Source: Staphylococcus pasteuri
GTDB lineage: Bacteria; Bacillota; Bacilli; Staphylococcales; Staphylococcaceae
DNA length: 64,000 nucleotides
Direction: 5' to 3'
Assembly (NCBI RefSeq): GCF_003970495.1
Contig: NZ_RXWW01000011.1
Span: 28,562-92,561, forward strand
Shown: positions 7,932 to 16,772 of the stretch, in pieces
Numbering within the stretch: the first letter of the stretch is position 1
Layout: the number at the start of each line of letters is the position of its first letter
The notes under the pieces: model-generated
The model's database searches: none
What the model saw: only the letters and a program-made list of their open reading frames with translations
What the model was told of the DNA's origin: nothing
Made by a program: the position numbers and the translations under genes

Positions 7932-9801
7932 TCAAATTACACTCAAAAATTTAAAAATGAATATAAAGCATTATAGTATGTATTTATTTTCATTGTTATT
8001 GAGTATCATATTATATTTTAGTTTTACGACATTACAGTTCACTGACAGTATTAACAACGATCAGTCTTTAGCTATTATTCGAAAAGGTGCATCAGTCGGC
8101 TCAATATTTTTATTTATTATGATCGTGATTTTCTTAATGTATGCCAACCACCTATTTATTAAAAGACGTACTCAAGAATTTGCATTATTTCAGTTGATAG
8201 GTCTTACTAGAAATAATATTTTAAGAATGCTTTGTGTTGAACAAATCGCTATTTTTGTAATAACTGGATTATTGGGCATCGTTTTAGGTATATTTGGTTC
8301 TCAATTTTTACTATATGTTGCATCTAAGTTAATGCATTTAACAGTAAAATTATCTATTAATTTTGAACCTATGGCTTTAGCATTAACATTATTTTTAATA
8401 CTCACTGCTTTTATACTTATTTTATTTCAAAGTTATTTATTTTTGAAAAAACGCAGTATATTGGCATTGATGAAAGCCCGCCGTCAGACTGAAACAACAA
8501 AAGTTAAAATTACATTTTTAGAAGTATTAAGCGGTATATTAGGCATTGTCATGATAGCGTTCGGTTACTATATAGCGACTGAAATGTTTGGTACATTTAA
8601 AAAATTAACATTTACTATGACTTCACCGTTTATCATTTTATTTTTAACAGTCGTTGGCGCCTATTTATTTTTCAGAAGTTCTGTATCACTCATTTTCAAA
8701 TCAATGAAACATTTCAAAAATGGTCATGTATCTATTACGGATGTCGTGTTCACAGCTTCAATCATGCATAGAATGAAGAAAAATGCGATGTCGCTTACTG
8801 TTATTGCAGTGATTTCAGCGATCACGGTAACTGTCCTTTGCTTTGCGACAATAACTCAGGAAAATAGTAATAATACTTTCCAAACAATGTCACCACAAGA
8901 TTTTGATTTTTCATCCAAAAAACAAGCACAACAATTCAAACAGCAATTAGATAAAAATCATATCGGATATAGCACTAAAACGTATGAGTCTATTTCAGCC
9001 GAAACAATAGAAGATAAGGTGATGACGTTAAAAGATGATAGTAAAAGTATGTCTGCCAAAAACGTTTTAGTACCTAATGATCAACTTAAAGGCACCAATG
9101 CAATTATTACAAATACTAAAAATACACCAGGTATGATGCAAATTAATATAAATAAGACAGTCACCGTTAAAGGTAAACAGCAACAAACTTTTAAAGTAAC
9201 TAAAGAGGATAAAGAAACAATGCTTCCCCTTGATTTGACGACTAATATGCCGGTCATTGAAATTAGCAGGGCCGAATTTAATAAATTGAAGACAAACGAC
9301 ATCATGCAAAATATGTATGGCATCAATATCAAAGATCATACTGATATGAAGAAAGCAGCAACTATTGCTAAACAGATCAATCCTGAAATTCAACCACGCG
9401 ATGAAGTTAAAAAACTCTTAGATTCAACCAATGGCATATTAATCTTTGTCACATCATTCCTAGGTTTATCATTCCTTATCGCTGCCGGTTGTATCATTTA
9501 TATTAAACAAATGGACGAAACCGAAGATGAGATTGATAACTTCCGTATTTTAAAACGAATTGGTTTCACTCAAATGGATATGTTGAAAGGACTCGGATTG
9601 AAAATTATCTTTAATTTCGGTTTACCACTTATCATTGCTTTATTACACGCACTTTTTGCAGCAATTGCATTTATGAAATTGATGGGTAACGTCTCTTACA
9701 CACCTATTATTGTCGTAATGGTCGTATACTCACTCGTCTATTTCGCATTTGCACTCATTGCTTTCATACATTCAAATCGCATTATTAAAAAAACGATATA
9801 A
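7921..9801 (+). CDS. vraE: VraE-like FtsX-type permease (bacitracin/lantibiotic resistance)
   Basis: 626 residues with the BceB topology: about ten membrane segments, the first four in residues 15-180, and a large extracellular domain of about 200 residues (roughly 315-500) before the last three helices. Two FtsX-like blocks (residues 55-175 and 505-620) flank this domain, which in BceB proteins contacts the peptide-lipid II complex. The start overlaps vraD by 11 bp, so the two are co-translated. In S. aureus the transporter needs the small protein VraH for full daptomycin and gallidermin resistance, and a vraH-like gene follows here after 19 bp. Confidence 0.92.
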   Translation: MSFNQITLKNLKMNIKHYSMYLFSLLLSIILYFSFTTLQFTDSINNDQSLAIIRKGASVGSIFLFIMIVIFLMYANHLFIKRRTQEFALFQLIGLTRNNILRMLCVEQIAIFVITGLLGIVLGIFGSQFLLYVASKLMHLTVKLSINFEPMALALTLFLILTAFILILFQSYLFLKKRSILALMKARRQTETTKVKITFLEVLSGILGIVMIAFGYYIATEMFGTFKKLTFTMTSPFIILFLTVVGAYLFFRSSVSLIFKSMKHFKNGHVSITDVVFTASIMHRMKKNAMSLTVIAVISAITVTVLCFATITQENSNNTFQTMSPQDFDFSSKKQAQQFKQQLDKNHIGYSTKTYESISAETIEDKVMTLKDDSKSMSAKNVLVPNDQLKGTNAIITNTKNTPGMMQININKTVTVKGKQQQTFKVTKEDKETMLPLDLTTNMPVIEISRAEFNKLKTNDIMQNMYGINIKDHTDMKKAATIAKQINPEIQPRDEVKKLLDSTNGILIFVTSFLGLSFLIAAGCIIYIKQMDETEDEIDNFRILKRIGFTQMDMLKGLGLKIIFNFGLPLIIALLHALFAAIAFMKLMGNVSYTPIIVVMVVYSLVYFAFALIAFIHSNRIIKKTI

Positions 9802-9820
9802 ATTAAAGGAGAGATTTATA

Positions 9821-10015
9821 ATGAAATTCAAAGACTTAATCAAACAATCATATGAGGATTTAAAAAATTTAAAAGTGAACTTATTTAATGTGGTGATGCT
9901 CACACTTATAATCATAGTATTAAGTAGTGCTATCACGCCGATTGCAGGTATTCCAGTCGGATTATTAGGTGGCGCTTACTTCTTAAAACGCAGAGATGAA
10001 AAAAAGGATTTATAA
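9821..10015 (+). CDS. vraH: VraH-like small membrane protein
   Basis: 64 residues beginning MKFKDLIKQSYEDLKNLKVN; the start is fixed by AAAGGAGAG nine bases upstream. A polar helix of about 20 residues is followed by two short hydrophobic stretches separated by the Pro/Gly motif TPIAGIPVGLLGGAYFL and a charged tail RRDEKKDL. Length, motif and position directly after vraDE match VraH of S. aureus, which forms a complex with VraDE. It is the last gene before a strong terminator. Confidence 0.8.
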   Translation: MKFKDLIKQSYEDLKNLKVNLFNVVMLTLIIIVLSSAITPIAGIPVGLLGGAYFLKRRDEKKDL

Positions 10016-10027
10016 TGTAGATATAAC

Positions 10028-10070
10028 AATCGTGTGTGCTCGTTATTCATTGAGCGCACACGATTCTTTG
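10028..10070 (+). terminator. Terminator of the vraDEH operon
   Basis: AATCGTGTGTGCTC (10028-10041) pairs with GAGCGCACACGATT (10052-10065) with a single mismatch or wobble; a short T-rich stretch follows. Confidence 0.8.
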
Positions 10071-10176
10071 ATTTGATCATATTTTATAGCTTGGAATATT
10101 TAAATATATAAACATTAGCTACCACTTTACATGTTTGTTATATTGGGATTATTAATACATATTAAGGAGTTTCCTT

Positions 10177-10389
10177 ATGAATCAATATCAAGAGTTTTTA
10201 AATCATCCTGATAGTTTTATCTTCATATTGTTTATATTTTATCTTATCGCAAGTTTATTTTTCTTTACTTTAACAGTTTTCATAGGTTTAAAGCCTGTTT
10301 CATTTAAAGAAAAAATCATAACAATACTTATTTTAACGATTATTCTGACACTTACTTTAACGGGTTTGTCCTACGTGATCATTCATTAG
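10177..10389 (+). CDS. Small two-helix membrane protein, unknown function
   Basis: 70 residues with a good ribosome-binding site (TAAGGAG). Two long hydrophobic helices (about residues 14-38 and 46-68) are separated by the polar turn GLKPVSFKEK, giving a hairpin in the membrane. It is flanked by terminators on both sides, so it is a monocistronic gene. No family recognised; the downstream terminator and clean start make it a credible gene. Confidence 0.6.
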   Translation: MNQYQEFLNHPDSFIFILFIFYLIASLFFFTLTVFIGLKPVSFKEKIITILILTIILTLTLTGLSYVIIH

Positions 10390-10404
10390 TTGTCATATAT
10401 TTAT

Positions 10405-10439
10405 GCTACTTGCTATTTAATAAGCGAGTAGCTTTTTTT
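10405..10439 (+). terminator. Terminator after the 70-residue membrane protein
   Basis: GCTACT-TGCT pairs with AGCG-AGTAGC (10405-10432), followed by seven T. Confidence 0.8.
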
Positions 10440-10486
10440 GAATCAATTTAGCTGTGATTGTATTTATAACTTCTATATATAATAAA

Positions 10487-10530
10487 AAAAGCCTATGTCC
10501 GCTGAACGGGCGTACATAGACTTAAAAAAA
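10487..10530. other. Strong bidirectional hairpin in a 446-bp gene-free stretch
   Basis: Between 10440 and 10885 no gene is seen. This hairpin (AAGCCTATGTCCGC against GGGCGTACATAGACTT) has A/T runs on both sides, so it could terminate transcription in either direction. A minus-strand RNA ending here could begin near a weak promoter at about 10575-10550 (TATACA-17-TATACT). A small RNA is possible but unsupported otherwise. Confidence 0.4.
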
Positions 10531-10774
10531 ACAAGATTTTTTACCTAACAAACTACTTGTAGTATAACACCATTTTTATAAAATGTATATAACAACTTAA
10601 TTTAAGCGTAAAAACAATTTGTTCTTACTTTTGATAATTAAACAAATTAAGTTTTTTACAGATGCAACTTATTAAAATAATAATAATAATAATTCATATT
10701 ATATACCCGCTTATCTCAAATCTAATCATTAAGTTACAAAATTTTTGAATTAGATGTCATATCAAAACCTCAAT

Positions 10775-10814
10775 ATAAAAAAGCAGTCTAATGCGTTATC
10801 TCATTAGACTGCCC
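10775..10814 (-). terminator. Terminator of isaB
   Basis: GCAGTCTAATG (10783-10793) and CATTAGACTGC (10802-10812) form a perfect 11-bp stem followed, on the minus strand, by six T. Confidence 0.85.
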
Positions 10815-10885
10815 TTCTTTTATAAATCTATCGATTAAAATTTAAATGGTTTAATTATTCACTTAAATCAACTTATGTTTTATTA

Positions 10886-11407
10886 TTAAAATCCAATTCC
10901 TTGATAAGTTACACTAACATTTGTAACTTTATTATTTTTCGTAGTAAAGAGAACGTTTGGTCTATTGTTAGAAGGTCTATAACTGTATACAGACTCTTTA
11001 CTTTCCGGTGTATTAGGAGGACCTACTCTATTTAAGTCATTGCCGTAAAAGTTCTTAATTTGCGAAACTGATAAATTATCTTTGACATCAAACGAAACAT
11101 CTGATGCACTTTTACCTGATTTTGTTACACCAGAAAATCTTTGATCATAAATATTAACGCGACCTTCACCTTTTGTCTGAACTATTTTTTTACCATTAAA
11201 TTTAACATTTCCGTATTTAACTCCATTTTTAAATTGGTTAGTAAGTAAAAAGCTTGTGTCATTGCCAGCGTGACCTTGATAATTATAATAAGGTTGTGTT
11301 GCTGCATGTGCTTCGTTACTTTGTGGTGTTTCTACTGAGGCGCCGATTCCGAATACTGTTCCTACTGCTAACATTGATCCAACAACTGCTTTTGTAGTCT
11401 TTTTCAT
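10886..11407 (-). CDS. isaB: IsaB-like immunodominant secreted antigen
   Basis: 173 residues. The start at MKKTTKAVVG has the ribosome-binding site GAGGAGAG. A signal peptide ends after SNEAHA (cleavage about 35/36). The mature part begins ATQPYYNYQGHAGNDTSFLL and contains KYGNVKFNGKKI and YDQRFSGV, matching S. aureus IsaB segment by segment. IsaB is a secreted, surface-associated protein reported to bind nucleic acid. Upstream of the start lie two perfect WalR-type boxes, which would place the gene under the WalRK system. Its own terminator follows, so it is monocistronic. Confidence 0.85.
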   Translation of the reverse strand: MKKTTKAVVGSMLAVGTVFGIGASVETPQSNEAHAATQPYYNYQGHAGNDTSFLLTNQFKNGVKYGNVKFNGKKIVQTKGEGRVNIYDQRFSGVTKSGKSASDVSFDVKDNLSVSQIKNFYGNDLNRVGPPNTPESKESVYSYRPSNNRPNVLFTTKNNKVTNVSVTYQGIGF

Positions 11408-11455
11408 ATTCAATCTCTCCTCTTTATTTTTTGAAATGCAATACAAATGCAAGCG

Positions 11456-11491
11456 ATTACATTTCGATTACATTATTACACAAAAGTTACA
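11456..11491 (-). promoter_or_regulatory. Two WalR-type boxes upstream of isaB
   Basis: On the minus strand two units fit the known WalR consensus TGTWAH-N5-TGTWAH exactly: TGTAAC-N5-TGTAAT (11491-11475) and TGTAAT-N5-TGTAAT (11472-11456). The two are separated by 2 bp, giving four half-sites in 36 bp, 49-84 bp before the isaB start codon. Confidence 0.65.
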
Positions 11492-11558
11492 ACGTTTCAA
11501 ATTACACATTCCTTGATTCTGTATTCTAGATACATCACTCTCAAAAATAATATAAATA

Positions 11559-11587
11559 TTTACAGATATAGGAATGGATTATATAAT
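11559..11587 (+). promoter_or_regulatory. Promoter of the antitoxin RNA
   Basis: TTTACA (11559-11564), a 17-bp spacer and an exact TATAAT (11582-11587). The predicted start of transcription is near 11594. No coding region follows on this strand. Confidence 0.75.
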
Positions 11588-11593
11588 AAGAGT

Positions 11594-11748
11594 GTAAATT
11601 GTTTCTCTATTTAATAGAGAGCAACAAATAAAAAGCACAAGTGCTACCAACACTTGCGCCTATGTAAGCCCGTTAAAAAGACGGTAGCTTTTGAAATTGT
11701 CTATTTAGACCATCTAATTGCTAAAGTTGAGATGGTCTATTAATTTTG
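11594..11748 (+). ncRNA. Antisense antitoxin RNA of a type I toxin-antitoxin locus
   Basis: A roughly 155-nt RNA is bounded by the sigma-A promoter at 11559-11587 and a terminator (TAGACCATCT paired with AGATGGTCTA, 11706-11739, then TTAATTTT). It contains further hairpins. It runs opposite to the toxin transcript and covers its 3' untranslated region and last codons; the toxin mRNA probably ends near 11630 at the hairpin AGCACAAGTG/CACTTGCG followed by T on the minus strand. Overlap is therefore about 115 nt, the arrangement of TxpA/RatA- and SprG/SprF-like loci. Exact ends are predicted. Confidence 0.65.
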
Positions 11749-11814
11749 CTTACTACTAATTAATATTAAGCCAATAATCGTTAAAACGACCATCAGCATT
11801 TCATAATCAGTCAT
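11740..11814 (-). CDS. Type I toxin peptide (holin-like, TxpA/BsrG type)
   Basis: 24 codons encoding MTDYEMLMVVLTIIGLILIS plus SKQN, preceded by a strong ribosome-binding site (AGAGAGGAG). A short acidic N-terminus (TDYE), one membrane helix of about 16 residues and a short polar, basic tail are the hallmarks of the putative holin-like type I toxins of Firmicutes. Overexpression of such peptides depolarises the membrane; here that is inferred. A convergent antisense RNA lies over its 3' end, which supports the assignment. No other gene is visible in 11408-11990. Confidence 0.75.
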   Translation of the reverse strand: MTDYEMLMVVLTIIGLILISSKQN

Positions 11815-11990
11815 GCTACTCCTCTCTAGGAGTAAAAACCAAAATCATAGGCATCACCCCATTTTTTTGAGATTAGCCGCCACCATTCAACTTGCTTACT
11901 TTAAATATTATACAATAATAGATAAAATAAATATTATAATTTTATTCTATAATTTACGCTCTTAATAACGGTACTTATAACTCTTCATTT

Positions 11991-12701
11991 CTATTTTTTA
12001 AATATTTTAAAAGGTCTCAATCGAATCAAAATTTTCCCGTTATGATTACGCTTATCCATTATTACATTAACAATTGATTGTGCACCTTCATTTACTGTAC
12101 GCATTAAAAAGCCTTTTTGGTTATTATTTAAATCTGTTGTAACACCACCAGGCATGACTCCAAATATTTCAACAGAAATCTTATGTTTCTTAAAATACTT
12201 CGCAAATAATTTAATCATTGAATTGAGTGCCGTTTTCGTTGTCATATAACTAAATGGATGGAAAAAATTACTTGGTTTAGTAGGAATGGTTAAATTGAGT
12301 ATTCTCCCTTTATTGCGTGCTAGGATTGACGTGAACGACTTAACCATTTCAAAGTTTCCATAAACATTGACCTCTGTCACTGTTTTTAATTCTTCAATAT
12401 CAACATCTAATGGAGATGCTTCCATATTTCCCGAAATGCCTGCATTATTAATAAGTACGTTTAAATCCGGATGTTTTGCTTCAATATACTTCGACGCTTC
12501 ATGAATCGTCGTTAAATCATTTAAATCAATTTTGATCCATTCCGCATTAATACCTTTTTGCTGTAACGTCTTTACCGCTTCAGTCCCTCTGACTTCATCT
12601 CTAGCACCTAATAAAATAGTCCAACCTTTGTTTCCTAATTGTCTCGCCGTTTCAAATCCTAATCCTTTATTCGCACCTGTAATTAATACTTTTTGTGTCA
12701 T
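11991..12701 (-). CDS. Short-chain dehydrogenase/reductase
   Basis: 236 residues from MTQKVLITGANKGLG, chosen because AGAGGAAT precedes that ATG. NAD(P) binding motif TGANKGLG (8-15), NNAG (in LINNAGISGN) and YMTTK (the YxxxK catalytic pair) are present. At the place of the usual catalytic Ser (normally I-S-S) the sequence reads LNLTIPT, so Thr may substitute or the active site is altered. The protein is a classical cytosolic SDR; its substrate cannot be deduced. Monocistronic. Confidence 0.85.
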   Translation of the reverse strand: MTQKVLITGANKGLGFETARQLGNKGWTILLGARDEVRGTEAVKTLQQKGINAEWIKIDLNDLTTIHEASKYIEAKHPDLNVLINNAGISGNMEASPLDVDIEELKTVTEVNVYGNFEMVKSFTSILARNKGRILNLTIPTKPSNFFHPFSYMTTKTALNSMIKLFAKYFKKHKISVEIFGVMPGGVTTDLNNNQKGFLMRTVNEGAQSIVNVIMDKRNHNGKILIRLRPFKIFKK

Positions 12702-12875
12702 ATATGATTCCTCTTTATTCATGACTTCTCTCTTTAAATTTACATTACTACAATATTGCTTTATTAACTAGACACACCTCTTAATATAATAGCTGACAAT
12801 AATACTTTCATTGTTAAAGAAAAAATTCCCTCACTACAATCATTAATGAGGTTTTTTTTGTTACAATTTCATATT

Positions 12876-13724
12876 TTATTTCCAATTCTCGATATTTTCA
12901 GTTAAGGATGTCGCTAGTGTCTTCCCTTGTTCATATCCAGCATCACCAATTTCTTTAATATTTTTTGATGAATAAATATTTTGACCTATACTACCTTTAC
13001 TGTTTTCGTCAGGTACAATTAAGGTAACGTTACTTTGTTCTTTTAATTTCTCCGCTTCTTCATACACTGAAGGCACTTGACCTAGTTTTTGACTAAGAGG
13101 AGCCAGAATAATAATATCTTGATAGTCTGACACTAACATCGCATTTGTTGATGAAACCATACCACCATCAATCCAAGATTCTCCTAATAAATTAATATGT
13201 GGCCAAAGACCCGGAACGGCACCACTAGCTGTCACTGCTTCTTTTAAGCTCACGCCGCTATTCTCATTAAAAGTCGACAACTTGCCTGTCCTTGCATTTA
13301 TCGCAGTAATTTCAAGTTGATCCGTCCATTTAGCATTACCTAATCTTTGTTGTATTGAATCACTTCGAGTCTCTGGTGAAACATTTGATGGGTGACTATT
13401 AATAATATCTCCTAGATACTGACCGATTAATTGTTCATTATCCCTACCTTTAATAAATGCTTTAGTCCACAAGCCATATATCGCTGGATCAAGTTGAGCA
13501 TTATCGGATTCACTATGATGTGTTGCTAAATCTTGATAATATGCTTGCATGTTTTGATTATTTGCTAAAATCGCTCCAACAAATGAACCTGCAGAACTAC
13601 CTAATATTTTATCTACTTGATCCATTTTTATACCTGAATCTATTAACCCTGCTAGTACGCCAGTTTCCCAAGCAATGCCTGTAATACCACCGCCACCTAA
13701 TACAAGTGCTTTATCCTTACTCAT
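12876..13724 (-). CDS. Patatin-like phospholipase family protein
   Basis: 282 residues with the complete patatin signature: oxyanion-hole glycines GGGGITG (10-16), nucleophile GSSAG (42-46, Ser44) and the catalytic aspartate in DGG (186-188). This is the NTE/RssA type bacterial patatin, a cytoplasmic serine hydrolase with a Ser-Asp dyad acting on phospholipid acyl chains; the in vivo substrate is unknown. The start has GGGGG seven to eleven bases upstream. A weak hairpin with T-runs (12829-12858) follows the gene. Confidence 0.87.
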   Translation of the reverse strand: MSKDKALVLGGGGITGIAWETGVLAGLIDSGIKMDQVDKILGSSAGSFVGAILANNQNMQAYYQDLATHHSESDNAQLDPAIYGLWTKAFIKGRDNEQLIGQYLGDIINSHPSNVSPETRSDSIQQRLGNAKWTDQLEITAINARTGKLSTFNENSGVSLKEAVTASGAVPGLWPHINLLGESWIDGGMVSSTNAMLVSDYQDIIILAPLSQKLGQVPSVYEEAEKLKEQSNVTLIVPDENSKGSIGQNIYSSKNIKEIGDAGYEQGKTLATSLTENIENWK

Positions 13725-13968
13725 TTTAGACTACCCCCTCGTTATTCCGTCTAAATTACATGTTGTTACTATGATTATATACAATATATTATTTCCCATT
13801 ATATAAACAGTTAAAAGCATTGTACTTATAACAGGTAAAATTTCAAACAATAAGGATTTACACAACAAAAATCATCCTAACTTTTAGTTAGTATTACACT
13901 TTATTTATAATAATTTTTATAATTATTTCATATAAAGGGATGTCGCATTTTTAAGGAGGAATAACAAT

Positions 13969-14703
13969 ATGCAAAAGCTAAATAATAAGGTAATGATTAT
14001 TACTGGTGGCGCTCAAGGTATGGGAGAAATGCACGCAAAAAAAGCTATAGAACATGGTGCTAAAGTCGTTATCACTGATATCAATGAGGAAAAAGGAAAT
14101 GAATTAGCCAAAACTTTAGGCTCTAATGCTCTTTTTATCAAGCATGACGTAACTAGTGAGGATGATTGGCAAAATGTAATTGAAACTGTTTTAGCAAAGT
14201 GGAAGAAAATTGATGTTCTAGTTAATAATGCAGGTATGACTTATAACAAGCCTTTAGAGTCTTTAACACTAGACGATTATATGAAGATTGTTAATATTAA
14301 CCAAGTCTCTGTCTTTTTAGGTATCAAATCAGTAGCTAAAGTCATGAAAGAACAACAAAGTGGTGCCATTATCAATATTTCTTCTATTGATGGATTAGTT
14401 GGAGGTGCCATTGGTTATACTGATACAAAATTTGCAGTAAGAGGTATGACTAAAGCTGCAGCACATGAATTGTCGCCGTATAATATTCGCGTAAATTCTG
14501 TTCACCCAGGTGTTATTAATACACCTATGATTCAACAAAAAGATGTTAAAGAAGCCGTCGATGAATTTGCTAAACAAATACCAATGCGACGTATAGCTGA
14601 AGTTGAAGAAGTGTCAAACATGGTTTGTTTCTTAGCATCCGATGAGGCTTCTTACTCTACAGGTTCAGAATTTGTTATAGATGGTGGCATTACAGCGATT
14701 TAA
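13969..14703 (+). CDS. Short-chain dehydrogenase/reductase (hydroxysteroid dehydrogenase-like, SDR family)
   Basis: 244 residues with a textbook classical SDR set: TGGAQGMG (12-19) for the cofactor, the acidic residue after beta-2 (ITDIN), which favours NAD over NADP, VNNAG, INISS with the catalytic Ser, YTDTK (Tyr and Lys) and a C-terminal DGGITAI. It is closest in pattern to the 3-alpha/20-beta-hydroxysteroid dehydrogenases and diacetyl/acetoin reductases. The start has AAGGAGGAATAACAATATG. Monocistronic with its own terminator. Confidence 0.87.
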   Translation: MQKLNNKVMIITGGAQGMGEMHAKKAIEHGAKVVITDINEEKGNELAKTLGSNALFIKHDVTSEDDWQNVIETVLAKWKKIDVLVNNAGMTYNKPLESLTLDDYMKIVNINQVSVFLGIKSVAKVMKEQQSGAIINISSIDGLVGGAIGYTDTKFAVRGMTKAAAHELSPYNIRVNSVHPGVINTPMIQQKDVKEAVDEFAKQIPMRRIAEVEEVSNMVCFLASDEASYSTGSEFVIDGGITAI

Positions 14704-14823
14704 TTAATATAGATAAAATGTTAATTAAACATAAATACATCTCATACAAACTTGTTAATTTTTAGTTATAAAAATAAATACTGTATCTCAGAAAATATTA
14801 TTTATATTGTAATAATTGGAGTA

Positions 14824-14863
14824 GAAAAAGTTCGCCACAAATGATAATTGTGACGAACTTTTC
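14824..14863. terminator. Bidirectional terminator between convergent genes
   Basis: GAAAAAGTTCGCCACAA (from 14824) pairs with TTGTGACGAACTTTTC (to 14863) with T/A runs at both ends. It serves the rightward SDR gene and the leftward efflux operon. Confidence 0.75.
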
Positions 14864-14890
14864 ATATATTTAGTTAAAATTGAAATGTTA

Positions 14891-16093
14891 TTATTTAATA
14901 ATATCTATTAATTCTTTTTTAGAGGCTGCGCGGGCTGGTATCCAACCGAAGACAACACCAATAAGCGTTGATACGCCTACAGCTAAGATGACTGAACTTA
15001 TACTAACTGAACTTTTAACCATATCTGGTGTTACCATGTCGACCACTGTGGCAATGATAATGCCTAGAATTAATCCAATAATACCACCGAGTAGACAAAG
15101 TACGACACTTTCAACTAAGAATTGTATTTCAATGTCTCGTCCTTTAGCACCGAAGGCACGACGTATCGCAATTTCCTCTGTTCGTTCTGTAACAGAAATA
15201 TACATCACATTCATGACACCAATACCTGCGATAAATAGTGAAATACCTGCGACTGCTGCCACAAAGTATGTGATGGTATCTAAGACTTTACCAATGCTTT
15301 TCATCATTTCTTCGTTATCATTAAAACTATACTGGCCATTTGAAACACCAGTTCCTTTTTTATTCAGTTCTTTTTCAACTTTTTTACCGATCTCTTTTTT
15401 ATCTTCGCCATCATTGACCTTTACTTGTATTTGAGGTGTTCCTTGAGACAGGTTACTCATATAATGGTCAGCTGTTTTCGTTGGCATTTGAACAACCGTT
15501 TCGAGAGGCATGCCACTCGCATCTTGGCCGCTTGCATCACCAACACCAACGACTTTAAAGCCTTCCCCATTAATATAAATTGATTTTCCTACCGCACTAT
15601 CTGCATTATGAAAGACTTTTTTAGCGACTTTATTATCTATAACCACAACTTTTTCCTGTGTGTCATTATCATCTTTTGTAAAACCATGCCCATGATCGAC
15701 ATCTGATACATGGCTCGCCTTTTTCAAATCAACATCGCCACTTCCATGAGTATTTGTAATTTTAGCGGCATAAGTACTATCTTTACTTTCCTTTACTTTC
15801 GCGCTTTTAACACCTTTAACTTGTTCTACAACACTGAGATCTTCTTGTTTAAACGGGTTGTCTTTAGGTGCACTCATATCTTCTGTCATATAAGTAATCA
15901 TGGCTTGGTCTTTACCTGCACCTGCATCATCAAATTGTTCATTGGTTGTCTTTTTGAAACCATTACCCAATGCCATAATCGTAATAACAGCAGCAATACC
16001 GATAATAATCCCTATCATCGTAAAGATATTACGGCGTTTATTTTTTAAAATAGAGCGAAAGGCGACAGACAAAATATTAGAAAAGTTACTCAT
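14891..16093 (-). CDS. MacB/YknZ-type ABC transporter permease
   Basis: 400 residues: membrane segment 1 at about 20-42, an extracellular MacB-type periplasmic-core domain (about 45-270), then three helices with the FtsX signature ISVTERTEEIAIRRAFGAKGRDIEIQFL (about residues 300-327). It is the last gene of a three-gene operon (fusion protein, ATPase, permease) whose start overlaps the ATPase end by 8 bp. The combination is a tripartite-like efflux pump as in B. subtilis YknXYZ, which protects against a toxic peptide; the substrate here is unknown. Confidence 0.88.
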   Translation of the reverse strand: MSNFSNILSVAFRSILKNKRRNIFTMIGIIIGIAAVITIMALGNGFKKTTNEQFDDAGAGKDQAMITYMTEDMSAPKDNPFKQEDLSVVEQVKGVKSAKVKESKDSTYAAKITNTHGSGDVDLKKASHVSDVDHGHGFTKDDNDTQEKVVVIDNKVAKKVFHNADSAVGKSIYINGEGFKVVGVGDASGQDASGMPLETVVQMPTKTADHYMSNLSQGTPQIQVKVNDGEDKKEIGKKVEKELNKKGTGVSNGQYSFNDNEEMMKSIGKVLDTITYFVAAVAGISLFIAGIGVMNVMYISVTERTEEIAIRRAFGAKGRDIEIQFLVESVVLCLLGGIIGLILGIIIATVVDMVTPDMVKSSVSISSVILAVGVSTLIGVVFGWIPARAASKKELIDIIK

Positions 16094-16772
16094 GCGCCAA
16101 CACCTCTTCCTCTTTCACACGACCATCCAAAATGTGAATGATACGATCCGCTTTGTTAGCGACCTCACGATCATGGGTTACCATAATCATGGTTGTACCT
16201 TTTTCTTTATTTAACGTTACGAATAAATCCATAATGTCTTTTGATGTTTTTGAATCAAGAGCCCCTGTAGGTTCGTCAGCAATGACAAACTTAGGTTCAT
16301 TGATAATGGCTCTTGCGATAGCTACACGTTGTTGTTGACCACCTGACAATTTATTGGGAAGTAAGTCTTCCTTGTTGTGAAGGCCAACATCTTCTAATCC
16401 CTTCAATACTTTGTCTTTACGTTCTTTACTACCCATACCGTTGTATATGAGTGGGATGCTGACATTTTCAAGAATTGTATTATTTTGAATAAGCTTAAAG
16501 TTTTGGAAGACAAATCCTACTGTGTGATTACGAATGGTTGCGAGTTTATTATCTGAACTTTTTTTATAATTTTCACCATTAAAAAGATATTCACCTTCAT
16601 AACCACGATCAATAAATCCAAGGATATTGATGAGGGTACTCTTACCTGAACCGGATGGTCCCATAATAGCAATAAATTCGCCTTCATCAATATGGATATC
16701 AATATCTTTTAAGATATGATTCGTTTCGTCACCATTTTTGAAGTGTCGATTGATTTTTTTCAATTCAATCAT
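16086..16772 (-). CDS. MacB/YknY-type ABC transporter ATPase
   Basis: 228 residues with Walker A GPSGSGKST (38-46), FVFQNFKLI, signature LSGGQQQ (142-148), Walker B FVIADE (162-167) and the H-loop THDRE. It belongs to the LolD/MacB-type subfamily and is encoded between its adaptor (overlap 4 bp) and its permease (overlap 8 bp), so translation of all three is coupled. It supplies ATP hydrolysis for the efflux system. Confidence 0.9.
   Translation of the reverse strand: MIELKKINRHFKNGDETNHILKDIDIHIDEGEFIAIMGPSGSGKSTLINILGFIDRGYEGEYLFNGENYKKSSDNKLATIRNHTVGFVFQNFKLIQNNTILENVSIPLIYNGMGSKERKDKVLKGLEDVGLHNKEDLLPNKLSGGQQQRVAIARAIINEPKFVIADEPTGALDSKTSKDIMDLFVTLNKEKGTTMIMVTHDREVANKADRIIHILDGRVKEEEVLAHE

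Noticed and set aside
14880..15434. 184-codon frame opposite the efflux permease
   Set aside because: Antisense shadow of the permease gene; no ribosome-binding site and no domain sense.
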